Made by a program: the position numbers and the translations under genes. Of a DNA stretch of 64,000 nt, positions 56,128-64,000 are shown one piece after another. The DNA lies in assembly GCA_020912385.1 (NCBI GenBank), contig CP087215.1, forward strand, positions 372,001-436,000. The letters are read 5' to 3'. The notes beneath the pieces are model-generated. The model was not told where the DNA came from and did no database searches. It worked only from the letters and a program-made list of their open reading frames with translations. Source of the stretch: Neofusicoccum parvum (Eukaryota > Ascomycota > Dothideomycetes > Botryosphaeriales > Botryosphaeriaceae). Numbering within the stretch: position 1 is the stretch's first letter; every line of letters starts with the position of its first letter.

Positions 56128-59100
56128 TCACTCCTTGGCACCAGGAACATCCAGGGTACCCATCGCCTGCGCCTCCGTCTCCTGCTTGACCTGCGTTTCC
56201 TCATGCCCCGGCTCGACCCTGGGAGCCGCAGCCTGGCCAAACGGGATGAAACTGTTTGGCGTAAACACCGGCAACGCTTGCTTCTGCTTGCGGCCCGGGG
56301 AGGACGGCGGCCCGTGCGATCCCGAAGCCTCAGGGTCCGAGTTCGGAGCCATCCACTGCAGCACCGTTGGCGCGCCATCTGCACCAGGGCCAGCCGTTGC
56401 CGTCGTACCATGCCCACTCTCGCCCGGGTCGTACTGGATGAACTGCGGCATCGTCGCAGGGGGTGGCGGAGGAGGCGAGTCGGGCCGCGGCGTCACCTCA
56501 GGGACGCGCACAGGTGCAGCCGTCTCAAGCAAGCCCTGCGGCGTCGATCCTTCCGAAAGCTCAGAAGGTGAGGCTAGCTGAGGCGGGAACGAATTCATGA
56601 TCTGCTCTGCCATGTTTTCGATAGACTGCCGGGACAGAGTGCGCTCATGCTGTGCCTCCGCCGGCCCTGGAACGGCCAGGCTGGCCTCCGACGCAGCAAC
56701 GGCTGGCTCGGGCTGACCAATCACAGCCGCAGACTCAGCAACCATGGGCTCGGGCTGAACAATCATAGGTTCGGACTGGTTAGATGCAGACGTGTAGGAA
56801 GCAATGGACATGGCATCTTCCGACTGTTCCGTGGTGGGTGGCGTGGGCTTGGTCTCCTTTGCAGCCGCCTTCTTCGAGGCCGCTGTTGTCTTGGTACCAC
56901 GAGCCGCTGGAGCCTTCTTTGTCGCCGCCTTGGGTGCAACAGGCTTCTTGACTTCCTTCTCTGCGGCAGCAGCGGCTGCCTGCCGAGCGTCATGCTCTTC
57001 CCTGGTGGGCATCTTCAACGTGATCTTCTTGATACCCGAAGTGAGCTGATCCATATCGTCGGTGGGGCTTTCGCTCTTCGCCTTTGCTGTCCTGGTCGGA
57101 GCAGCGGTCTTGCTGGTCTGAGCGTAGCTCGAAGCTCTGGAGGCAATAGGCCTCGGCGGCGGCTTCATAGTGCCATTCGCCTTTGTCGCCTCCGCCTTGG
57201 TGGTCCTAGGGGCTCTAGTCTTCTTCACTTGGACTCCACTCGCAGGAGGTTGCCTTGACGCAACCGTGGAGGCTCTGCTGCTTGGACGGTCCCCAGCGAC
57301 TGAACCGATTTCAGAGACAAGGCTCTGCCTGCGCTGGAGCTGAGGGAGTTCCGGTATGTCACTATCCACTCCAGTGGGGTAGTCGCCAATAGTCCTCCGA
57401 CGGTCAGTGCGGGAAGCGGACCGTGTATGAAAATTCTCGTCGTCTGAGGGAGGCTCAGAGTAGTTGGTGACCTTGGGCTTCCTGTCGCGCAGTTGTCTTC
57501 CAGACGGGTTGACCGGAACCTCAGGCGGCAGAACCTTCTCCTTCTTCGTGCGTGGTTCGGAAAGCTCCTCGGGTTTGCAGCTCTTGGTCTGGCGGTCGGT
57601 GGGGATGAGCAGCTTGCACAGCTCATGCGCTGCAATAATCCAGTTGACATCCGGCGGTGGGGGAGTCGGAGGACGAGGGAGTTCTCGAATTGGCACCAGA
57701 TGACCAGAAGCATTCCGAATGAATTTCTCGGGGTCGACGACCTTGGCTGTGAACGATTGTGTAGGTGTAGCGAAGTTGCCCTGGGTACCACCGCGCTGTT
57801 GCTTCTTCGGAGCAGGAGGAGGTGGAGGGTAGACCATGGTCTCAAGGGCCGTCAAATTGGCTTCATGCCACCATTCAACGTTATAGCGAAGAGTCTTTTC
57901 GCCATTCTCGTATGCTTGTTGCAGCACTGGATGATCGATCATCATCTCGTTTCCAAGACCATTCAGCGCAATAGGTTCCTTCTTTGCAACGGGTATTTTC
58001 TGTCCCTCGCAAAGGCCACTCAAGTGGCTAAGGACTCCACTAGCCAGAGCCCTGTCACTGTAACCGCCTTCAAGGACACTGATCACCCTGCCGTCGACAC
58101 CGAGATTTTCTTCCTGCGACATCTTGACAATATCCTGGGTGAAGCGGGCGTAAAAGTCAGTAGGCACATTGACTTTGTGCCTCTGCATTCCCTGGCCCTC
58201 CCACTCGCTGGCATCGAAACCGGCTGAGATGAAGATGGCCGCCTTGGGCTGAGGCTGGCTCGGAGAGGCGCGAAGGCGCTGGGTGTGCGCCCGCAGGAAG
58301 ACGCGGGCTTTCTCAACAAGGGCGAGGTATCTGGTCTCGTACAGCTTCCAGAACTCCTCTTCAGTCTTCCAGGGCTGCAGATGCACGTTCCAAACCGTCT
58401 GACCGTGGGCGTTCTCGATGCAAAGACTGGCTGCCTGCACCTTTTCAATATCACCCCACTCGCAAGGATACGAGTTGATGTCGTGGAGACTGAAATACCC
58501 TATCTGGGTTCTCTTGAGAGGCGCCGCGTTCTTGGGTTGTTTGGCGGGCATGTTCGCAACTTTCGTGTTGCGCTCCCAAGCGATAGCCTGAGAACCATCG
58601 CCATGGTGGAGGTCGAAGTCAATGATGGCAGCGTGAGTGAGACCGTGTGTCTGCGCGGCATACTCAATTCCAACGTGGACGTTGTTCAGCCAGCAGAATC
58701 CAGAGGGGAAGTCTGCAGAGCAGTGGTGTCCCGGGGGTCGCACGCAAACAAAAGCGTTACGCGGCTTGTCTTTGGTGCCTGAGAACACGGCATCAATGCC
58801 GTCGCACACGCCACCAAGGGCACCTTGGAAGGCGTTCAATGATTCCGAGGAGAGGTACAAGTCCCCTTCGTGGAACTTCTCCTTCTCGGGCTGGCCGGGT
58901 TCCTCGACCCTGGCAAGTTCCTTGCCATTCAGCGCCAGCTTCTCCCCAGCAGCGTTGCACATTGTCTGCAGCTCCTCCATCCACTTTGTGCCGTGGACAT
59001 TTGTCACGAAAGGGGATGTAATATCGAGAGTGCGGGACGTGCGTCGGATAGTGAACGGGAGCTCCTGAGGTGGGTCGCGCTTCGGGTGCGGCGCATGCGG

Positions 59101-59817
59101 CCCTCCAGCGTGTCGCTCGGCGAATCTGACATAGGCCGTGGATATTCCCAGAATACCGGCGTGGATGCGCTCCGGGCGCTCGACGATCATGCTCAGCGCG
59201 CTCTTGGTGGTCTTGGGACGGGAGAAGCGGTGGCCGTAGCAGGCATCGTGCAGGATGACCACCGTCTGGGTGGAGAGGTCCTCGTTCTTGTGGTATTCCA
59301 GCTCCTTCGCGAAGAAATCGGAGGCGACTTTCTGGGCAGTGAGCGGCGGGGCCTCCTCGATGGGGACGGAGCGCGGGGACGCCAGCGCAGAGGAGCCCGA
59401 GGATCTGAGGTTGCCAGATGTGCGGCGCGACACGGACTTCCTAGGGGTATGCGAGCTGTCGGCGCTGGCGCCTTGGAGCGAGACTATGGAGCTGCGACGC
59501 GACAGCGCAGGCGACGCGGGGCGCACGCCGAGGCTGCTGGTGCTGCGATTGAGCGGGCTGGGGAGGGGGGCGCCGGGCGTGGGCGACTTGGGCATGCGGC
59601 TGTAGTAGGAGCTGGAGCGGCGGTGCGGCGAGTCCATTGCGGGCGACGAGGGCAGCGGGGTCTTCGCGGCGGTGTTGATGGACAGGCGCTTCACGGGCTT
59701 CTGCAGCTGCGGGTCGGGCTCCATGCTGGGCGGTATTTGTAGCGAGCGAGGGGCGGGTGCAGCTGTCGCAGGCGGCGGGCCGGCGGCCGGGTCTGAGGGG
59801 GGTGAATCGATCTCCAT
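56128..59817 (-). CDS. hos3: Class II histone deacetylase, Hos3/HosB type
   Basis: One exon of 1229 residues. Residues 1-165 are Pro/Ser-rich and disordered. The deacetylase domain spans about 185-620: VVILHDACYGHRFSR, RPERIHAGILG, FVCVRPPGHHCSADFPSGFC (catalytic His pair near 361), IIDFDLHHGDGSQ (Zn ligands Asp and His near 400), GYFSLHDINSYPCEWGD, FISAGFDASEWEGQGMQRHK (third Zn ligand Asp near 530) and SVLEGGYSDRAL. The C-terminal 550 residues are Ala/Pro/Ser/Lys-rich with a basic SGIKKITLKMPTREEHDARQ block. The domain order and length match yeast Hos3 and Aspergillus HosB. It should remove acetyl groups from histone lysines in the nucleus. The third-position G/C bias and low-complexity tail produce long antisense frames that I regard as shadows. 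Confidence 0.92.
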   Translation of the reverse strand: MEIDSPPSDPAAGPPPATAAPAPRSLQIPPSMEPDPQLQKPVKRLSINTAAKTPLPSSPAMDSPHRRSSSYYSRMPKSPTPGAPLPSPLNRSTSSLGVRPASPALSRRSSIVSLQGASADSSHTPRKSVSRRTSGNLRSSGSSALASPRSVPIEEAPPLTAQKVASDFFAKELEYHKNEDLSTQTVVILHDACYGHRFSRPKTTKSALSMIVERPERIHAGILGISTAYVRFAERHAGGPHAPHPKRDPPQELPFTIRRTSRTLDITSPFVTNVHGTKWMEELQTMCNAAGEKLALNGKELARVEEPGQPEKEKFHEGDLYLSSESLNAFQGALGGVCDGIDAVFSGTKDKPRNAFVCVRPPGHHCSADFPSGFCWLNNVHVGIEYAAQTHGLTHAAIIDFDLHHGDGSQAIAWERNTKVANMPAKQPKNAAPLKRTQIGYFSLHDINSYPCEWGDIEKVQAASLCIENAHGQTVWNVHLQPWKTEEEFWKLYETRYLALVEKARVFLRAHTQRLRASPSQPQPKAAIFISAGFDASEWEGQGMQRHKVNVPTDFYARFTQDIVKMSQEENLGVDGRVISVLEGGYSDRALASGVLSHLSGLCEGQKIPVAKKEPIALNGLGNEMMIDHPVLQQAYENGEKTLRYNVEWWHEANLTALETMVYPPPPPAPKKQQRGGTQGNFATPTQSFTAKVVDPEKFIRNASGHLVPIRELPRPPTPPPPDVNWIIAAHELCKLLIPTDRQTKSCKPEELSEPRTKKEKVLPPEVPVNPSGRQLRDRKPKVTNYSEPPSDDENFHTRSASRTDRRRTIGDYPTGVDSDIPELPQLQRRQSLVSEIGSVAGDRPSSRASTVASRQPPASGVQVKKTRAPRTTKAEATKANGTMKPPPRPIASRASSYAQTSKTAAPTRTAKAKSESPTDDMDQLTSGIKKITLKMPTREEHDARQAAAAAAEKEVKKPVAPKAATKKAPAARGTKTTAASKKAAAKETKPTPPTTEQSEDAMSIASYTSASNQSEPMIVQPEPMVAESAAVIGQPEPAVAASEASLAVPGPAEAQHERTLSRQSIENMAEQIMNSFPPQLASPSELSEGSTPQGLLETAAPVRVPEVTPRPDSPPPPPPATMPQFIQYDPGESGHGTTATAGPGADGAPTVLQWMAPNSDPEASGSHGPPSSPGRKQKQALPVFTPNSFIPFGQAAAPRVEPGHEETQVKQETEAQAMGTLDVPGAKE

Positions 59818-60175
59818 GGCGGAGGGGCGGTGTTGTTTGTTGACGGGACAAAAAGAGCGACGGGAGTGAGCGAAGGCAAAACAAAGCGAGCGGAGGGGTA
59901 GGGATCAGGCGGCCATGGTTGGGAGCGCGGGATGATGACGCTGGGTGTGGCAGACCCTTGGAGGGAGACGCGCGCGCCCGCCCAGTCGCGGAGCCCAAAG
60001 CCGCGGCGAGTCAGTGTTGCTGCCCGTGCGCGTCCGTGCGCGCGACGCTGCGTCCCAGGGGCGCCCACAAGGCTGAGATCCGCTGCATCGTTGCTGTCTA
60101 TCATCTGCATCTACCCGCTCGCCCTGCAGACCAGGAGCCGCCTCCAGACAGTGCGTCTGCTGTGCGCGCCAAATT
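59818..60175. other. Intergenic, promoter of the deacetylase gene
   Basis: G+C-rich, no supported gene; the queuine transferase ends at its right edge. Confidence 0.4.
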
Positions 60176-61980
60176 CTAGAACAGCTCTACTCCAACCCCC
60201 GCCAGCGCCTCGACGGCCCAGCCCGGATAGTCCTTGGCCGGGTGCCGCTTGTTGAAGAAGTCGCGCAGGAAATCAGGGTAGCGATCTTCAATGATTGCCG
60301 TCCGCACCGACCTCATCAGCGACATCTGGTAGTGCACATTATGCATCGTAAGGAGGTGCGCGCCGGCCGTCTCCTTGGCCGTGAGATGATGAATGTACGC
60401 CCGTGTGACTCCCAACCCGCCGTCCTCCGCCGGCCGGCAGCATGTGCAGCCGCAGCCTTCCTCGACGGGCGAAAAGTCGCTTGCATACGAGAAGTGGCGC
60501 AGATTCAGCACCCCTGACGAGGTAATGGCGTTCCCGAACCGCTGGGATCTCCGTTAGCCGTGGCAATCAAACGCAAGAATAGAAACATACCGCTGTCCTG
60601 GTGGGCCACACGCAGTCGAACATGTCTGTGCCTAATGCCACCGAGACCACGAGATCTTCAGGGTAACCCTACTGGGATCAGCACACGCAATGGCCTGTCA
60701 GGAGCAGCTGCTGGCTTACCACGCCCATGACGTATCGCGGCTTCTTTTCGGGAAGCATCTCTGCGCAGGTCTTCACCCTGAGCGGGGGCATTAGCGGAGT
60801 TCAGCATGGGGGTACTGTAGAAGGCAGCGTACACTTGGCAATACGCTTCCTTTGCTTCGCCGCCGGACAGGCCGCCAATGGCGATGCCTGGAGTGTCCCT
60901 TGCGACCATCTCTTCGCAGCATTGTCTGCGCAGGTCGAGGTCAAGGCCGCCTTGAATGATACAGAAAAGATTCTGTTTCTCGGGGTACTTGTGAGCTTCT
61001 ATGCAGCGATCGAGCCATCTCACAGAGCGCTCCGTGGCCTCCTTGATGCGTGCGTGATCCGGGGACGTAGTAGCGATGACATCGTCAAGCTGCATGATGA
61101 TGTCGGAGCCGATGCTGTTCTGCAAAGATATAGAGTGCTCGGGGGTGAGCAGCCTGCAAGACATCAGCAAACAAGCCTGCGATATGCGGCAGGAGAACGC
61201 GCATACATCGGCTTGCCATCGTGGGGGCTGAGGAACCTCACGCCCTCTTCAGTGACTTTGGCCAACTTGAGCAGCGACACCATCTGGAATCTGGTCCAGC
61301 GTCAGCACATGACGGCCTTTCTTGAGCATCAAATGTACTGACCCACCACTGTCTGCAGCAGAAGTCAGCTTCCTGCAACCACAGATGCAACTTCAGCAAC
61401 GGGGGATGCACCTGTCAGGATATTGTGCGGCCATGACTGAAAGCGATGTGCCCCTCCAATCGCATCCAACGCTGCTTGACCGGGCTTCAGGCCTCTGGCA
61501 TTTCCGTCAGCCAATGCTCCAGAGCTCTTCCTCGTTGCTCTCACAGATGGTATGTATTGTTCAGGCACAAGCGACAGCCGGTTTCCTCGAGCTGCTCAGG
61601 CGTCAGACCCTTCAGGCTGGCCTGAGTACCGACGGCCATGAAAACGGGCAATTGGACAGGGCCATGGGGCAGTTGTAGCGTCGAGGCGCGGGCTCTGGTG
61701 GTCTGGCAGAAATGTTAGCCGCGTGCAGTCGGAAAAAGCAAGCGGTCTGCTGGGGTGGTTGAGGCGCAGAGTCCTCCTCGCAAGCCGGAGAACGGCAGAC
61801 ACATACCGAACATTTGGCAACAAGCTCGAAGGTGAGCGCAGAGGGCATGGGGTTGGGTACCATGGTGCCGACAGTTGACTCGATCGGCGGGCGGACGCGG
61901 CCTCCAGCCAGCGCGTCGACCTCCCCGCGAAATCTCCGAGCGGCCCGACCACTTCGCCAGTCCACGACAACCTCATTCAT
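60176..61980 (-). CDS. Queuine tRNA-ribosyltransferase, catalytic subunit (QTRT1-like)
   Basis: Nine exons (61807-61980, 61545-61702, 61412-61494, 61343-61352, 61207-61290, 60833-61153, 60720-60777, 60591-60668, 60176-60541), 443 residues; phases all agree. Motifs: [32 protein letters not shown], catalytic DSGGFQMVSL (Asp139), [42 protein letters not shown] and the [13 protein letters not shown] stretch carrying the second catalytic Asp. The zinc site is GCGCTCC plus a later His. The enzyme exchanges guanine 34 for queuine in GUN-anticodon tRNAs, normally with a QTRT2 partner not seen here. Exon 4 is only 10 nt and encodes part of Asp139, Ser and the Gly pair. Confidence 0.92.
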
Positions 61981-62628
61981 GTCAATTCACAACCCTTTCC
62001 CAATGTACAAGGCATCCAAATGTGACCCACAATTATATAAAAACTTCCTTTCGTCGCCATTGCCGTTCGGGTGGTGAGTTTGCCATGAGTCTGCGCTGAG
62101 GATGAAACACTTGTAGCGGCCTCTCAGTCATGGCCTGATTACTTGACGGCAAAATATTTGCAAACACTGGTCATCGGGTTTCCATCTGCTTTTGAATCGT
62201 GCGGATTTGAGGATGACCAGGCACGCAGCACGTGTGGGCTGCATTAGGAGGCTCCTTCTACACTTGGAAGGCAGCAACCAACACCTTAAAACCACTCTCG
62301 TCCTCGTCCTCGTCTCCCCAACCACTACCACCACCAGCTCCTCCTCCTCCTCCTTCTTTTCAAAACTTCTTACATTTACAGCTTGGCCTCACTCGGCTAC
62401 TCTTCTACAACATGGTTAACCATGATGTGAATTTCCAGTGAGTCACCAACTCACGAACTTGACCCTCACCTTTACTGTAGTTGGAGCAGCGGACCTATCA
62501 GCATCGCCCTTGTGAGCAGTTCATTTCCTCATGAGCTCTCTTCTGCATGGTCAACATGATAGAATCAATCCCCGCATATCCCTCTTTCTATTTCAAAGCT
62601 TTGCTGACTCAAAGCCACTACCAGAACC
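61981..62628. other. Intergenic with CT-rich trinucleotide tract
   Basis: Pyrimidine-rich repeats (tcctcg, ccacca, ctcctc) at about 62296-62360, upstream of the BTB gene. No supported gene. Confidence 0.4.
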
Positions 62629-63378
62629 ATGTCACAGGCGACGGTCACCGTCAGGATTGGAAAATCACCGACCAAGGACTTCTTGTTCTTCAAAGAACTT
62701 CTCTGCAGCTTAAGCCCCTTCTTCCGCAATGCCTTTTCAGGAGATTTCAACGAGGCCAAGACTGGCATTATGCATATTGACGATGTTGACGCCCAACTCT
62801 TCGGGGAGGTCTTCCATTGGATCTACACACGTGACTTCACTCGACTGGAGATCCTCGCTGACGGCGGTTGCAATAACGCTTGGGATCACGGGGTCAATCT
62901 ATATGCCCTTGCGGATCGCCTCGATATTCCGAAGTTGCGCATCGACATCCTCACTACCCTGCACGTAAACTCGAATCCATGTCTCCTTGACATCTCAGAC
63001 ATTCAGGACGTCCTGTCCAAGTATCCCAAGTCTTCTACTATCAGCAGATACATCACCGATCTCGTCGTTCCTCCAATACCCCACCAGTGTCACCATGACT
63101 ACGATCTCCCAGTAAGTGAGGCGGACATTCAAAAGGCCATCGATGGCTTGCCGCGCTGGTTCTTGGCGAATGTCATGGTGTGCTATTATATGAAGAGGCA
63201 CAACGATCTTCGCGAATTCGTCGAACATGAGCGGCGCGTTCACGACCACAGTCGTCCTACTGAGGGCAACATGAGTGAGATGTTGCTTAGGGGCAAGCGT
63301 AACCTCGATGAAATCAGGAAAATGATGGAAAAGTACGAGGCAGGCAAGGAGAACGACGACGATGACGATAGCGAGTGA
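62629..63378 (+). CDS. BTB/POZ-domain protein
   Basis: Single exon of 249 residues. Residues ~4-110 form a BTB fold: VTVRIGKSPTKDFLFFKELL, CSLSPFFRNAFSGDFNEAKT, then MHIDDVDAQLFGEVFHWIYT and YALADRLDIPKLR. The C-terminal half is helical (IQKAIDGLPRWFLANVMVCY, REFVEHERRVHD) and ends in an acidic Asp-rich tail. Such short fungal BTB proteins are numerous; many are thought to be adaptors or Cul3 substrate receptors, but a specific role cannot be read here. Start chosen at the ATG directly before the domain. Confidence 0.85.
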   Translation: MSQATVTVRIGKSPTKDFLFFKELLCSLSPFFRNAFSGDFNEAKTGIMHIDDVDAQLFGEVFHWIYTRDFTRLEILADGGCNNAWDHGVNLYALADRLDIPKLRIDILTTLHVNSNPCLLDISDIQDVLSKYPKSSTISRYITDLVVPPIPHQCHHDYDLPVSEADIQKAIDGLPRWFLANVMVCYYMKRHNDLREFVEHERRVHDHSRPTEGNMSEMLLRGKRNLDEIRKMMEKYEAGKENDDDDDSE

Positions 63379-64000
63379 AGTGGGAAGATGGACGGCAGCT
63401 ATTTGTTCAAAAAATACACCCGGGTGACTGGCATCAGGACCCTCGGCTAGGAAGCAATGAGGACTGCCTGGAACAAGGAGTGACTACAGAACACCAAGGA
63501 CACGGATAAGAATGGGAGGTAAGGTTGGCTCGGAGTGGCTTTCAAGGAAAGGAAGCGTGGGACATGGTTTGGGCTGGACTTTTTCATCAACGGCGTGTCA
63601 AAACACACAAGTGCGATCAAAACAAGGACAATACCCCTCGAGGAAGAAACAAGAAGAGGCTATCCTTCCACACCTGGGTGTCCTCTCAAAACTTTTGTTC
63701 AAAAACTCAGCGAAAAAAATACAGAAGCGGGAGTACGGTGGAACATAATACATGGATAGCACATCCCAACCTATGGCTAGGCTTTCTCTTTGGCTTTCTT
63801 TCTTCATCAATTACAACAAGATTTTTCTGCGCTTTACGTGGGTATCCATCGGTATACTTTACATCACAACACCCTCTTGACGACAACAAAGTAGCAAATA
63901 AGAAAAACAGAACGAGACAAATCGCCATACGCCCATGCGTGATGCGTTTCATAGCAGGTGCAAAGAAAATAAAAGCCAACCAGAATATGTACGTACGACC
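63379..64000. other. Intergenic to the window edge, no supported gene
   Basis: Short frames only on both strands, A+T-richer toward the edge. Confidence 0.4.

Noticed and set aside
56647..59742. Several plus-strand frames opposite the deacetylase gene
   Set aside because: Shadows of the Hos3-type coding sequence; no motif, and they lie across its conserved catalytic core.

Overview
The window is 64 kb from a filamentous ascomycete (Pezizomycotina). Genes are split by short introns (mostly 45-100 nt) with GT-AG ends and CTAAC/CTGAC-like branch points. The protein families are also typical of that group: Zn2Cys6 and bZIP-DUF3425 regulators, a NACHT-ankyrin NLR, a Hos3-type deacetylase, DUF1774 and DUF4334. 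I cannot place it to class or genus. All exon borders come from reading frame, splice signals and family expectation, with no transcript evidence.

Layout. 1-373 is the 3' end of farnesyl diphosphate synthase. 374-9093 is gene-poor and holds at least two decayed coding regions whose in-frame stops fit C-to-T (RIP-like) mutation. 9094-14900 holds a PRISE-type short-chain dehydrogenase, a small three-exon gene of unknown function, a T5orf172/GIY-YIG-like protein and a possible secreted peptide. 15.3-30.9 kb is a dense metabolic block: MFS sugar porter, bZIP regulator, AtuA-like DUF1446 protein divergent from an aldehyde dehydrogenase, zinc alcohol dehydrogenase, Zn2Cys6 regulator and a Baeyer-Villiger-type flavin monooxygenase. 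Two regulators, one transporter and a chain of oxidising enzymes suggest a catabolic cluster, possibly for a terpenoid or other branched alcohol or ketone. The substrate is inference.

32.3-37.1 kb is a 1343-residue NLR with a SesB-like esterase domain, NACHT domain and ankyrin repeats. 38.4-39.6 kb is a secreted CrtC/Diels-Alderase-like gene with an apparent one-base frameshift. 42.7-44.2 and 51.2-52.9 kb hold two divergent CaCA-type cation/proton exchangers that have lost signature residues. Between them a DUF4334 gene and an alcohol dehydrogenase are divergently transcribed from a promoter carrying an exact 19-bp-period tandem array; an S58 (DmpA-like) aminopeptidase follows.

The right end is housekeeping-like: DUF1774 membrane protein, Hos3/HosB-type histone deacetylase, queuine tRNA-ribosyltransferase (with a 10-nt microexon coding its catalytic Asp motif) and a BTB-domain protein.

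The most notable observations are the metabolic cluster, the 19-bp promoter array, the 10-nt microexon, three GC-AG introns in neighbouring genes, the altered exchanger motifs and the frameshifted Diels-Alderase-like gene.
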